From positions 51,136 to 115,135 of the forward strand of contig CAZTFF010000009.1 in NCBI GenBank assembly GCA_964612485.1: a stretch of DNA of 64,000 bases, read 5' to 3'. The notes under the pieces are model-generated. The model was not told where the DNA came from and did no database searches. It saw only the letters and a list, made by a program, of their open reading frames with translations. Shown here one piece after another: positions 1-8,646 of the stretch. The stretch comes from JAFGNV01 sp964612485 (GTDB taxonomy: Bacteria; Chloroflexota; Anaerolineae; 4572-78; J111). Position numbers and translations under genes: made by a program. Within the stretch, counting starts at the first letter, position 1. Every line of letters begins with the position of its first letter.

Positions 1-696
1 CACCGACATCAACGAGGTGCCGCCGCCGCTCATGATCGAACGCACATCGGCAAAGTCCAGGTTGATCAGGCCGGGCACGGTAATCAGTTCGGAAATGCCC
101 TGGATGCCCTGGCGCAGCACGTCGTCGGCGGTGCGGAAGGCTTCGTTCATGCTGGCTTTTTTATCCACAATTTCCAGCAAGCGGTCGTTAGGGATCACAA
201 TCAAGGTATCAACATTTTCTTTCAATTTGTCGATGCCTTCACCGGCCACATTTTGCCGGCGGCTGCCTTCAAAGCTAAAGGGTTTGGTCACTACGCCAAC
301 GGTCAACGCGCCGTTCTCTCTGGCTTGCTGAGCAATAACCGGGGCAGCGCCGGTACCGGTGCCGCCGCCCATGCCGCAGGTGACAAATACCATATCGCTG
401 CCGCGCAGCGCCTCTTCCAACTCATCCGATGATTCTTCGGCGGCTTTGTGGCCGGTTTCGGGATCACCGCCCGCGCCCAGGCCGCGGGTCAATTTATCGC
501 CAATGCGGATCCGCTGGGGCGCGTCGCTCATCAACAGAGCCTGGGCATCGGTGTTGACGGCAATAAATTCAACGCCGCGCAAGCCCTCGGCGATCATGCG
601 GTTGACGGCATTGCTGCCGCCGCCGCCCACGCCAACCACTTTGATCTGGGCAAAATTCTCAGGACTCATTGCATAATTGCCATTGTTGTCAGCCAT
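1..696 (-). CDS. ftsZ: cell division GTPase FtsZ (5' part, cut by window edge)
   Basis: FtsZ is the tubulin-like GTPase that forms the division ring on the inner face of the membrane. The 232 codons present cover the N-terminal GTPase domain: the glycine-rich GGGGSNAVNR loop around residues 24-33, the tubulin signature GGGTGTG at 110-116, and the later conserved NDRLL and GLINLDFADV stretches. The reading frame runs off the left edge, so the C-terminal domain and FtsA-binding tail are missing here. The ATG at 696 follows a strong AAGGAGG ribosome site at 704-710. It is the last visible gene of the dcw cluster, 62 bases downstream of ftsA. Identification is certain. Confidence 0.98.
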   Translation of the reverse strand, partial: MADNNGNYAMSPENFAQIKVVGVGGGGSNAVNRMIAEGLRGVEFIAVNTDAQALLMSDAPQRIRIGDKLTRGLGAGGDPETGHKAAEESSDELEEALRGSDMVFVTCGMGGGTGTGAAPVIAQQARENGALTVGVVTKPFSFEGSRRQNVAGEGIDKLKENVDTLIVIPNDRLLEIVDKKASMNEAFRTADDVLRQGIQGISELITVPGLINLDFADVRSIMSGGGTSLMSV

Positions 697-758
697 AAAT
701 GATCCTCCTTCTGGAAACGCTGAATTTGATGGTTCAACGTTGGTACACTCAATAAAAT

Positions 759-1982
759 CTATCCGGGTAATAAAGCTTTTAACCAGCCCGGTACTTTTAA
801 GTTCCCATCACCCGATTGGGGCGGCGCCGGGGGCAGATCGTGCCTGACACCCCATTCCAGCAGCCCCACACTGGTGGCAAAAGCCGGGCTTTGTAACGTA
901 TCAACCAGGCCGCGCAGGTTCTGGGGTTCGCCAATGCGAACCGGTAAATTGATCAAATCGCGCGCCAGGTCCCGAATGCCGGGCAGTTCGGCGGTGCCGC
1001 CGCACAATACCACCCCGGCGGGGAGCAAGCCATCGTAACCGCTGCGTTTGATCTCTTTCTGCACCATCTCCAAAATTTCTTCGGCCCGCGCTTCGATCAC
1101 TTCGGCCAAAAATTGGCGCGGGAGCTGCTGCCGGCCGTCTTCGCCAAAAACATTCACCCGCACCATTTCTTCCGGCATAATGGTATCGGGCAGCGCATGG
1201 CCGTATTTGATCTTGATCTCTTCGGCCATATTAAAGGGGGTGCGTAACCCCACAGCCACATCATTGGTAATTTGCTCGCCGCCGGTGGGCAAAACCACCG
1301 TATGCCAGATACTGCCTTCGATAAAAATAGCGATGTCGGTGGTGCCGCCGCCAATGTCTACCAGCGCCACACCCATTTCCCGTTCAATATCGGTCAGGGC
1401 TGTCTCACCCGAGGCCAGCGGTTCCAGCACCAACGCATCGATATAAATTCCGGCATTCTGCACGCACTTCACCAGGTTGCGGATGGAAGCGGTAGAGCCG
1501 GTAACAATGTGCGCTTCAACCTCCAGCCGGTAGGCCTGCATCCCCAACGGATCGCGGACGCCGGTATCCCCATCAACCGTAAAATCGCGGGGGATGATGT
1601 GGAGGATTTCGCGGTTGTGCGGGATGTCGATGGCGCGGGCCGCTTCCAAGGCGCGTTCCACATCTACCGGGCGTATGCCCCGGTCGCCGCGGCTGATAGC
1701 CACTACCCCCCGGCTGTTCATGGCGCCCACATGCGCGCCGGCCAGCCCCACGTAGGCGCTGGCGATTTCGTAACCCGAAGTTCGTTCGGCCAGCCGGATC
1801 GATTCGGTGATAGCCGCCGTGACCTCGCCCACGTTTACCACCACGCCTTTGCGGATGCCTTTGGCCGGAACCGTACCAACGCCCACAATCCGCAGGGCGT
1901 TTTCCGGGGGCGGGCCAACTTCAGCGACCAATGTGCAGATTTTGGTAGTGCCTATATCTAAGGCCACAACGGTTCGATCCAC
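759..1982 (-). CDS. ftsA: cell division protein FtsA
   Basis: FtsA is the actin-like ATPase that anchors FtsZ filaments to the membrane. The 407-aa product opens with the phosphate-1 motif ALDIGTTKICTL, has the second phosphate motif VALVDIGGGTTDIAIF near residue 205, and the adenosine motif VVLCGGTAELPG near 320. The SHS2/1C insertion lies between them. The C-terminus, VPGWLKALLPG, resembles the usual membrane-targeting amphipathic helix. The start is GTG at 1982, chosen because AGGAGA lies 8 bases upstream. It lies between ftsQ and ftsZ, the classical order. Confidence 0.97.
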   Translation of the reverse strand: MDRTVVALDIGTTKICTLVAEVGPPPENALRIVGVGTVPAKGIRKGVVVNVGEVTAAITESIRLAERTSGYEIASAYVGLAGAHVGAMNSRGVVAISRGDRGIRPVDVERALEAARAIDIPHNREILHIIPRDFTVDGDTGVRDPLGMQAYRLEVEAHIVTGSTASIRNLVKCVQNAGIYIDALVLEPLASGETALTDIEREMGVALVDIGGGTTDIAIFIEGSIWHTVVLPTGGEQITNDVAVGLRTPFNMAEEIKIKYGHALPDTIMPEEMVRVNVFGEDGRQQLPRQFLAEVIEARAEEILEMVQKEIKRSGYDGLLPAGVVLCGGTAELPGIRDLARDLINLPVRIGEPQNLRGLVDTLQSPAFATSVGLLEWGVRHDLPPAPPQSGDGNLKVPGWLKALLPG

Positions 1983-2141
1983 ACCCGGTCTCCTCTCAAG
2001 TCTTGGAAAGCTGCGCCGCTGTCTCCCCCATAAACGTGGTAAGTAGTGTTTCTCAGTTTACCACAAGATATAGTATTTTGCAAGGGGTTATACCACGACA
2101 TCTTGTGTTTTTCCTTAAAATTTTAACTCCGGTTACGTTCT

Positions 2142-3041
2142 TTATCTGGTCTGTGGCGGCGGCGAGGCCGGCGCTTGCCGACCCGGCCCCTGCTGCACCG
2201 GCTGGGCCATGCGAATGATCGACTTCGGTTTGTAAAACGGCCGCAGCGGGTCGCGCACGTCGATAAAAAGCGGCGTAATATTGCGCGTTTTCAAATCGGC
2301 CAGCAGCGCGGTCAACACCACCAGTTTGGCCTTGATCTCCCGCCCATCGCCCAGGTACACGGGCCAGCCATCGGGCGTGGCCACGGCCAATCCCTGCGAG
2401 CGGGAATAGCGGATCACCGACACCTCCGGTACCAACAAATGTAAGGTCTGCGCCCCTTCCACAATAGCCGGGTCAATTTGATAGCCCGGCTCCAACGATT
2501 GCAGATCATCATCAATAATGCGCAGCATGCCGGTCACATCGCCTTTGGGCGGCACAATGACACCCTCTTCATCCACCCACCAGGTGGTTTCGCCCGACTG
2601 CCATAGAATTTCGGGCCGGCGCTCCACCACCTCGATCACAATTTCCGCCGGCAGGCTCACCGCTACCGCCGCCGATTTGATATTGGGGATGCCGGTGATG
2701 CGTTCCACCACCTTTTCCGGGTTGATCCAAAAGATGCTCTGGTTATCGATGCCGCTGACGGTATAAATTTCCTGGGTTGAAACCGCCACATTTCCGTGAA
2801 TCTCCGCGCCCAACACAAAGAATCGCGGTTCGGTGAACAGGGTATAAAAGGCCCAGGCCAGCAGAACCAGCGCCACCAGCCCGATTAATTTTGTGCCCCG
2901 CGCCTGCCAGAACTTCAACACCGGCGTGATCTTGAGCCGGGGCCGGACGGCGGTGGTTTCGTATTCGTAATGGATTGGCTCTACCCCCAACCGCATCTCC
3001 GAACGGCGACGGCGGCGGCGTGATTTGTTAACCATACTCAC
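2142..3041 (-). CDS. ftsQ: cell division protein FtsQ/DivIB (POTRA domain)
   Basis: FtsQ/DivIB is a bitopic membrane protein that connects the early ring to the peptidoglycan synthase complex. The 299-aa product has a very basic cytoplasmic N-terminus (KSRRRRRRSE), one membrane helix near residues 53-70, then an extracellular POTRA-like region (FFVLGAEIHGNVAVSTQEI) and a FtsQ/DivIB beta domain. The tail is Pro/Gln-rich. The start is GTG at 3041 or ATG at 3035, both overlapping the ddl stop, so translation is probably coupled. Sequence identity in this family is low; the call rests on topology, POTRA pattern and position between ddl and ftsA. Confidence 0.93.
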   Translation of the reverse strand: MSMVNKSRRRRRRSEMRLGVEPIHYEYETTAVRPRLKITPVLKFWQARGTKLIGLVALVLLAWAFYTLFTEPRFFVLGAEIHGNVAVSTQEIYTVSGIDNQSIFWINPEKVVERITGIPNIKSAAVAVSLPAEIVIEVVERRPEILWQSGETTWWVDEEGVIVPPKGDVTGMLRIIDDDLQSLEPGYQIDPAIVEGAQTLHLLVPEVSVIRYSRSQGLAVATPDGWPVYLGDGREIKAKLVVLTALLADLKTRNITPLFIDVRDPLRPFYKPKSIIRMAQPVQQGPGRQAPASPPPQTR

Positions 3042-4156
3042 TCGGCTGTGTTGACATCAAACTCAGTTTGCGATTGCTGTTTATCCTCAAACCGTTCCAG
3101 GGCTAATTCAATCAAACGATCAATTAATTCACTGTAAGAAATGCCGCTGGCTTCCCACAATTTGGGGTACATGCTGATGGGCGTGAAGCCGGGCATCGTA
3201 TTTACTTCATTAATAAATATTTCACCGGTTTGTTTCTCCAGCAAAAAATCGCAGCGGGCCAGGCCGGCGCAATCTAAAACCTGGTAGGAAAGGATGGCCA
3301 ACTGGCGGATCATTTCGGCGTGCTCGTGGCTGATGGGGGCCGGGATCAGGAGTTCGGAACTTTCTTCCAGGTATTTGGCCGCATAGCTGTAAAACTCTTT
3401 CGAGGGCACGATTTCGCCCGGCACCGAGGCGATAGGTTCATCATTGCCCAACACGCTCACCTCGATCTCGCGGGCCTCCAGCCCCTGTTCCACAATCAAC
3501 TTGCGGTCGTAGCGGGCCGCGTCATCCAGCCCGGCCTGCAACTCCGCCGGGTTATGCGCCTTATGAATGCCCACGCTGCTGCCCAGGTTGGCCGGTTTGA
3601 CAAACATGGGGTACACCATGGCCGATTCACATTCGGCCAGCACGGTTTCCGGCTCGGCCTGCCACTGCCGGCGCAGGAAAACCCGGTGAGAGACAATGGG
3701 CAAGCCGTGCGCCCGAAAAACATCCTTGGCAATGGCTTTATCCATGCCCACAGCGCTGCCCAGCACGCCCGCCCCCACGTAGGGAAGATCAAGCAGTTCA
3801 AAAAAGCCCTGAACCGTGCCGTCTTCGCCAAAAGTACCGTGCAACACCGGGAAAATCACATCGAGTGGCCCGGTGTTGGCCACGCCCAGGGCCAGCGCCT
3901 CTGCCGCTTCGGTGGGGGCCAACTCATCGGCCTCGTTGGCCAGCAGGGGATGGCCGGCGGCGGCATCGAGCAGCCGGCGGTGAATATCGCTGCCGGCCAG
4001 CCATTGGCCCGATTTGGTAATGCCGATGGGCACCACTTCGTATTTATTTTTGTCCATCGCGTCCATCACGCTTTTGGCCGAGGTCAGGCTAACCTCGTGT
4101 TCGCCGCTGCGCCCGCCAAACACCACGCCGACGCGAAGTTTCCGTTCAGCTTTCAC
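3038..4156 (-). CDS. ddl: D-alanine--D-alanine ligase
   Basis: Ddl joins two D-alanines with ATP, giving the dipeptide that MurF adds to the peptidoglycan precursor. The 372-aa ATP-grasp protein starts with VGVVFGGRSGEHEVSLTSA, the N-terminal signature, and carries the conserved serine in VKPANLGSSVGI and the C-terminal metal-site segment FINEVNTMPGFTPISMYP. I prefer GTG at 4156 because GAGGTG lies 6 bases upstream; a TTG at 4168 gives four more residues. The start overlaps the murB end and the stop overlaps the ftsQ start, so the three genes are translationally linked. No vancomycin-type substitution pattern was assessed. Confidence 0.97.
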   Translation of the reverse strand: MKAERKLRVGVVFGGRSGEHEVSLTSAKSVMDAMDKNKYEVVPIGITKSGQWLAGSDIHRRLLDAAAGHPLLANEADELAPTEAAEALALGVANTGPLDVIFPVLHGTFGEDGTVQGFFELLDLPYVGAGVLGSAVGMDKAIAKDVFRAHGLPIVSHRVFLRRQWQAEPETVLAECESAMVYPMFVKPANLGSSVGIHKAHNPAELQAGLDDAARYDRKLIVEQGLEAREIEVSVLGNDEPIASVPGEIVPSKEFYSYAAKYLEESSELLIPAPISHEHAEMIRQLAILSYQVLDCAGLARCDFLLEKQTGEIFINEVNTMPGFTPISMYPKLWEASGISYSELIDRLIELALERFEDKQQSQTEFDVNTAE

Positions 4157-5081
4157 CCACCACCTCAATCTCTAATTCGAGTTCGACATCAAATTTATCC
4201 TTAACCGCCTGCCGGGCAATGTTAATGAGCGCCAGCACCTCCGCAGCCGTGGCCCCGCCCAAATTCTGAAAAAAATTGGCGTGAACCGGCGAAATTTGGG
4301 CCTGGCCGAGGCGATGGCCTTTCAACCCGGCGGCCTCGATCAATCGCCCCGCGTAATCGCCCGGCGGATTTTTGAACATGCTGCCGATGGTCGCGCCCGG
4401 CGGCTGGCTGGCTTTGCGCCGGGTGTTGAAATCGTTCAGCCGCGCCTCAACCTCGGCAGGTAGGGCGGTCAGCATCTGCAATTCGACCCGGAGCACGATC
4501 CAATCGCGCTGTTGCTTTTTTAAGATTGATGTACGATAGCCGTACTCAAACCATTCGACCGGCTGCCACATCCGTTCCCCGCTTGGGGCTAAAAGTTCGG
4601 CCCGGACCAAACTGCGGGCCATGTCGCTGCCGTAAGCGCCGGCATTGTTGACCACCGCGCCGCCGATGGTGCCGGGCACGCCCACGGCCCATTCCAGGCC
4701 GCTCAATCCCTTTTTGGCGCAGCGCCGGGCCAGGTTGGGCAGGGTGACGCCGCTGTCCAGGGTCAAAATTACGGTTTCGCCGGCGGGCCGCATCGTTTCC
4801 GCCGGAAAATCGATCCGGCTGCTCCGGTTTTCGATGACCAGGCCGGGCAGTCCGGCCTCGGTAATAAGCAGGTTAGCGCCGCCGCCCAGGATAAAGAGCG
4901 GAACTTCGTGCTGCCGGGCCAGGATGGCGGCCGCCACCAATTCGGCCACGCTGGCCACGGGCAGCCAGATGGCTGCCGGGCCGCCCAATCGCAGCGTGGT
5001 GTGGTTGGCTAACGGCTCGTCGCGGCGCGGGCGGTCGCCAAATTTGTCTGTCAAAATCGTGTAAAAAGTTGTTAAAGACAA
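4146..5081 (-). CDS. murB: UDP-N-acetylenolpyruvoylglucosamine reductase MurB
   Basis: MurB is the FAD enzyme that reduces UDP-GlcNAc-enolpyruvate to UDP-MurNAc with NADPH. The product has the FAD-binding stretch NHTTLRLGGPAAIWLP, the loop LFILGGGANLLI, VPGTIGGAVVNNAGAYGSDM, YGYRTSIL, and the late motif PPGATIGSMFKNPPGDYAG with GHRLGQAQISPVHANFF. The short YGYR loop and overall form fit the type II (Gram-positive-like) enzyme. Two starts are possible: TTG at 5081, preceded by AAAGGTAGACAC, or ATG at 5102 without a visible ribosome site. The TTG context matches that of the CvpA-like genes at 7837 and 8592, so I prefer it. Confidence 0.96.
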   Translation of the reverse strand: MSLTTFYTILTDKFGDRPRRDEPLANHTTLRLGGPAAIWLPVASVAELVAAAILARQHEVPLFILGGGANLLITEAGLPGLVIENRSSRIDFPAETMRPAGETVILTLDSGVTLPNLARRCAKKGLSGLEWAVGVPGTIGGAVVNNAGAYGSDMARSLVRAELLAPSGERMWQPVEWFEYGYRTSILKKQQRDWIVLRVELQMLTALPAEVEARLNDFNTRRKASQPPGATIGSMFKNPPGDYAGRLIEAAGLKGHRLGQAQISPVHANFFQNLGGATAAEVLALINIARQAVKDKFDVELELEIEVVGES

Positions 5082-5149
5082 GTGTCTACCTTTTTGGCTC
5101 ATGTCAAGTACAAGTGCGAATTCACATTACAGATACAAAATATGAGGAT

Positions 5150-5216
5150 TTACCCTCACCCCAACCCTCTCCCAGTGGGAGAGGGGGCAACGTTCCTCTC
5201 CCTTAGGGGAGGGCCA
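5150..5216. repeat. dispersed CT/AG-rich intergenic repeat
   Basis: The gap between murB and the small gene at 5293-5487 holds the palindrome CTCTCCCAGTGGGAGAG within a tract of CCCTCACCCCAACCCTC type, followed by a second pair CTCTCCCTTAGGGGAG. Such tracts are widespread as non-coding repeats in many bacterial genomes. No T-run follows on either strand, so this is not a typical terminator. Confidence 0.6.
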
Positions 5217-5292
5217 AGAAAATTTGCACCTGTTTTCAACATGAGCCCCTTTTTTTCATCTCAGCGCGCTCAGCGATCTCAGCGGTAAATTC

Positions 5293-5487
5293 TTATGCTG
5301 CCGATTGATCAAACTCGTGCAAATCCGCCATAATGCGCGAGATCATGGCCCGACGGGCGGCTCTGGCCGCGGTCAGTTGCCGGAACCGTTCCGCTTCGGC
5401 TTTTTCCGCCGGGGTCAGCTTGGTTGACGTTTGCCGTCGTTCGGTTTTTGGCCCGGATTTTACTAATTTTAAGTTATGCTTGTTCAT
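5293..5487 (-). CDS. unknown small basic protein within the dcw cluster (64 aa)
   Basis: I do not recognise this gene. It encodes 64 residues, starting MNKHNLKLVKSGPK, with a basic N-terminal half and a predicted helical second half rich in Ala and Arg (AEAERFRQLTAARAARRAM), ending acidic. There is no signal peptide or membrane helix. The ATG at 5487 is chosen over one at 5517 because AAGGAG lies 7 bases upstream, good evidence for translation. It sits in an unusually long break between murC and murB, surrounded by repeats, so it may be an insertion into the cluster rather than a division gene. Confidence 0.6.
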   Translation of the reverse strand: MNKHNLKLVKSGPKTERRQTSTKLTPAEKAEAERFRQLTAARAARRAMISRIMADLHEFDQSAA

Positions 5488-5550
5488 TGTACGACTCCTT
5501 TTTAAAATAACGGTCATACGCTTACAATCAAATTTTCACCTGAGAAATTT

Positions 5551-5667
5551 TTTAACGCCAGGGCGCAAAGGTTCAAAGACACAAAGTTTTGGCCCTTTAT
5601 TCTGAAGATAGACAAAATCCATTAAGAATCCTTTGCGTCTCCGCGTCCTGGCGTCTTCGCGTTCCAA
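5551..5667. repeat. imperfect inverted repeat downstream of murC
   Basis: The gap between murC and the 64-aa gene holds arms of CGCCAGGGCGCAAAGG type (5553 on) and CCTTTGCGTCTCCGCGTCC then TGGCG (5630-5665). This is the 'CGCAGAGACGC' type of dispersed intergenic repeat, seen again near 30,715-30,815. It is non-coding and may fold as a long hairpin. Confidence 0.55.
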
Positions 5668-5685
5668 ATAGTCTTTTTTCAAGAA

Positions 5686-7041
5686 TTACTCCCGCAGCCG
5701 GTCTAAAACCCACTCGCCCACCTGATCGCCGTCGCCGGCCCCCAGGGTGATCAGCACGGCGGGGGCGGTGAGTTGCGCTGCCAGGTAATCTGCCGCCGCT
5801 TCTAAAGAACCGATGTAGCGGCAATCAGGGTGATCCATCCGCGCCACCATCGTTTGGCTGTTGATCTGGCCCTCGTCTTTTTCACGAGAGGCAAAGATGT
5901 CTACCACAATCACGTGATCCGCCTCGGCAAACGCGCCTAAAAAGCCATCCAGCAGCGTCATGGTTCGGCTGAAGGTGTGCGGCTGCCACGCCGCCCAAAT
6001 GGGACGGCGGCCAAAACGGGTGCGGGCCGCGGCCAGGGTGGCTTTGATCTCGGTGGGGTGGTGAGCGTAATCATCGATCACGGTGATGCCCTTTACCTCG
6101 CCCTTGTGTTCAAAGCGGCGGCCCACGCCGGCAAATTGGCCCAGGATTTCAGCCGCTTGTTCAAGATCAAGCCCCTGGGAATCGGCCACGATCAAGGCGG
6201 CCAGCGCATTTTGCACGTTATGCACTCCCGGCACGCCCAGCGAAACCGGAATCGGCGCGAAATGTGTGGCAGATTGCGCTTGAAAATCATACCCGCCTTG
6301 AGCATTGGGTTGCAGATCAAGCGCCTGCCAATCGTTGCCGGGCTGCAAGCCGTAGGTGGTCACTTTGGCCTGCGCGGCCCGGAGTATTTCAGCCGCGCCC
6401 GCATCATCACCGCAGCCGATGATCAGGCCGTTGGCCGGCACCCGCTTGACAAAATCGACAAAAGCGCGGGTCAGGTGGTGGGGCGTGGGAAAAATATCGG
6501 GATGATCCCACTCCACCGTGGTAATGACGGCCACGGCGGGCCGCAAGCCCAGAAACATATGGTCGTATTCGTCGGCCTCGATCACAAACAGGCGGCTCTG
6601 CCCGGCGGCGGCGTTGGTATCGAGCTGCGGGACGAATCCGCCCACAATAAAGGTGGGGTCCAGGCCCGCTTCGCGGAGCAAAAAGGCCGTCATGCCGGTG
6701 GTGGTAGTTTTGCCGTGGGTGCCGGCAATGGCAATGCCCACCGTATCCTGCATCATCTGGCCCAGCCATTCGGCCCGCTTGACCACCTTCAGCCCGCGCT
6801 GTTGGGCCGCGATCAATTCGGGATTGGTGGGTGGAATAGCCGATGAGATGATGACCGCATCCGGGTTGGCCAGATTCTCCGGGCGGTGGCCGATAGAAAC
6901 GGTGGCACCCATCGCCGAAAGACGCTCGGTGGCCGCCGAGGCTTGCATATCTGAGCCGAAAATGGTGTGGCCTTGTTGTAAAAGTACCGTGGCAATGGCG
7001 CTCAAGCCTGCGCCGCCAATGCCGATAAAGTGGATGTTCAT
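5686..7041 (-). CDS. murC: UDP-N-acetylmuramate--L-alanine ligase MurC
   Basis: MurC is the cytoplasmic Mur ligase that adds L-alanine to UDP-MurNAc using ATP. The 451-aa product has the N-terminal Rossmann motif HFIGIGGAGLSAIA, the ATP loop AGTHGKTTTTG at residues 106-116, the DEYDHMFLGLRP metal/substrate region, and the C-terminal domain with DDYAHHPTEIKATL and WQPHTFSRT. All three Mur ligase domains are complete. The start ATG at 7041 lies 17 bases after the first CvpA-like gene, consistent with one operon. Confidence 0.98.
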   Translation of the reverse strand: MNIHFIGIGGAGLSAIATVLLQQGHTIFGSDMQASAATERLSAMGATVSIGHRPENLANPDAVIISSAIPPTNPELIAAQQRGLKVVKRAEWLGQMMQDTVGIAIAGTHGKTTTTGMTAFLLREAGLDPTFIVGGFVPQLDTNAAAGQSRLFVIEADEYDHMFLGLRPAVAVITTVEWDHPDIFPTPHHLTRAFVDFVKRVPANGLIIGCGDDAGAAEILRAAQAKVTTYGLQPGNDWQALDLQPNAQGGYDFQAQSATHFAPIPVSLGVPGVHNVQNALAALIVADSQGLDLEQAAEILGQFAGVGRRFEHKGEVKGITVIDDYAHHPTEIKATLAAARTRFGRRPIWAAWQPHTFSRTMTLLDGFLGAFAEADHVIVVDIFASREKDEGQINSQTMVARMDHPDCRYIGSLEAAADYLAAQLTAPAVLITLGAGDGDQVGEWVLDRLRE

Positions 7042-7057
7042 AAAGCTGCTACGCCCA

Positions 7058-7837
7058 TCATTCGTTCAAAATTTCTTTTATTTTTTCCGTTCTATCCTTA
7101 TCTTTATCCTTTGGCTTCTCCGTTGTCACCGTTTGATAGCCATAGGGCGGAACATACTCTACTTTGCTGCCGGCCTTAGAGCGCAGAATTTTGACGCGGG
7201 TATTGAGGGCGGCAAAGAGAATCAAGACGCCGAGGCCAATCACAATCCACGGCATGTAACTGTCCAAAATGGTGGTGCTGGGCAAATTCACGGCCTGGAT
7301 GGAGACGGTATTGGCCGCCGGGCCAAAGGCGCTGCTGCCGGAAAAGGTCAACTCGGTTTCCGGGGCCGAACCGCCGGGTAAAGCCCGCCCATCCAGATAT
7401 TCTCGAACCAAACTTAATATCAGAAAACCGTTGAGTCCGCCCAGAACCAGGCCCAGCAGCCGCCCTAACGGTGAAACGGTATAATATTTACCGGGCACAC
7501 GGCTGGAATGGCTGGGTAAAGCAATACTGGCAACCATGGCCGACAGCCCCAGGAACAAAATCAAGATGATGAACCAGGTACTCGCGCTGGTGGCGTCCAA
7601 CTGAAACGGGCCGCTGGTGGAAAGATTGAACAGGTCCACTACAAGCTGCCAGACGGTGGCGATCAGCCAATTGATAAAATCAATGAGCGCCTGCGCCCAA
7701 TCGGGCCGCTGCAACAGGATCAAGAGAAAGGTTAAAAAAACAGCCGTGATGGCCTCTTTCCACCACCCCCGAAACAGGCCCAGGAGGGCAAAAAAACCAA
7801 CCACCAGATATGTGAGTGTCATCCAATCAATGGCCAT
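7058..7837 (-). CDS. CvpA-like four-helix membrane protein, copy 1
   Basis: This 259-aa protein has about four hydrophobic helices and the motif LLGLFRGWWKEAITAVFL near residues 16-36, which fits the CvpA/colicin V production family. The cytoplasmic tail is long, charged and Lys-rich (KPKDKDKDRTEKIKEILNE). The ATG at 7837 is preceded by AGGT 10 bases upstream. It is one of three tandem paralogues that share the start MAIDW/LAINW/MVAVNW and the FxGWWKEAIT motif. The function of CvpA in cell envelope biology is not well defined; placement between murG and murC suggests an envelope role. Confidence 0.8.
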   Translation of the reverse strand: MAIDWMTLTYLVVGFFALLGLFRGWWKEAITAVFLTFLLILLQRPDWAQALIDFINWLIATVWQLVVDLFNLSTSGPFQLDATSASTWFIILILFLGLSAMVASIALPSHSSRVPGKYYTVSPLGRLLGLVLGGLNGFLILSLVREYLDGRALPGGSAPETELTFSGSSAFGPAANTVSIQAVNLPSTTILDSYMPWIVIGLGVLILFAALNTRVKILRSKAGSKVEYVPPYGYQTVTTEKPKDKDKDRTEKIKEILNE

Positions 7838-7869
7838 AGGTGTCTACCTGCATTGTAAAAAACGCCTTG

Positions 7870-8592
7870 TCAATCAACCTTTTTAAACTCAGTTCGCTGA
7901 TACCCAAACGGCTGTCTGGAGCCAATCAGCCTGGCTCGAACCACAAAAACCAGCAGCACCAGCGCCAGACCGATCACCACCCAGCCCACAATTGTGCCAA
8001 TCTGGATAAAGGCCGGTAAATCGGTAACGGCAAAATCTACCCCGGAAGAAGCAAACCCTACGGTTTGGCCGCCAACAGCGGCCATTTCCGTGGCCGGTTC
8101 TTCCGTACCGGTTGGCAGGCTGGTGCCGGTGAGATATTCCCGCACCAAATTGATGATCAAAAATCCGTTTAATCCGCCCAACAGCCCGCCTAAAAAGCTA
8201 CCCAGCGGCGTAACCACATACGTTTGATAAGTTTTGGCCGGCCTCACGCTATTGGGCAGCAACAACCGCGTCACCAAAATAGAAATGCCTAACGTCACGA
8301 TCAAAATTACCAGCCACGTTTGCCCGCTACCGGCATCGATTTGCAGCGAGGTGATACCAAAAACATCGGCCAAAAAATTCTGCATGGATTCCGGCAGCCA
8401 GCCCCAGACGGTTTGCAAAATGTTATTGACAAAATCAATCACGCTCTGGGCCACTTCCGGCATGCGCAACAGCAGCACCAGGACCCCCAGGAAAAAGGCG
8501 GTAATAGCTTCTTTCCACCAGCCTCGGAAAAATCCGGCCAGGGCAAACAGAGCGATGATACAATATGAAATGACTGTCCAATTAATTGCCAA
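7870..8592 (-). CDS. CvpA-like four-helix membrane protein, copy 2
   Basis: This is the second paralogue, about 240 aa from a TTG at 8592 (an upstream in-frame start at 8619 is possible). I chose the TTG because it aligns with the starts of the two neighbouring copies and has the same GGACACC context as copy 1. It has the FFRGWWKEAITAFFLGV motif near the N-terminus, a central amphipathic stretch, two further membrane helices, and a fourth near the C-terminus (GWVVIGLALVLLVFVV). The cytoplasmic tail is short, unlike copy 1. The protein is a family member of unknown specific function. Confidence 0.78.
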   Translation of the reverse strand: MAINWTVISYCIIALFALAGFFRGWWKEAITAFFLGVLVLLLRMPEVAQSVIDFVNNILQTVWGWLPESMQNFLADVFGITSLQIDAGSGQTWLVILIVTLGISILVTRLLLPNSVRPAKTYQTYVVTPLGSFLGGLLGGLNGFLIINLVREYLTGTSLPTGTEEPATEMAAVGGQTVGFASSGVDFAVTDLPAFIQIGTIVGWVVIGLALVLLVFVVRARLIGSRQPFGYQRTEFKKVD

Positions 8593-8646
8593 GGTGTCCA
8601 CAATATTCCTGCCCCTCAAAAAATCCCTGCAAACTGCCGGCGGTGA

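Noticed and set aside
3320..4204. Plus-strand His-rich ORF of 294 codons
   Set aside because: It lies opposite ddl, which has complete ATP-grasp motifs; no ribosome site or family pattern.
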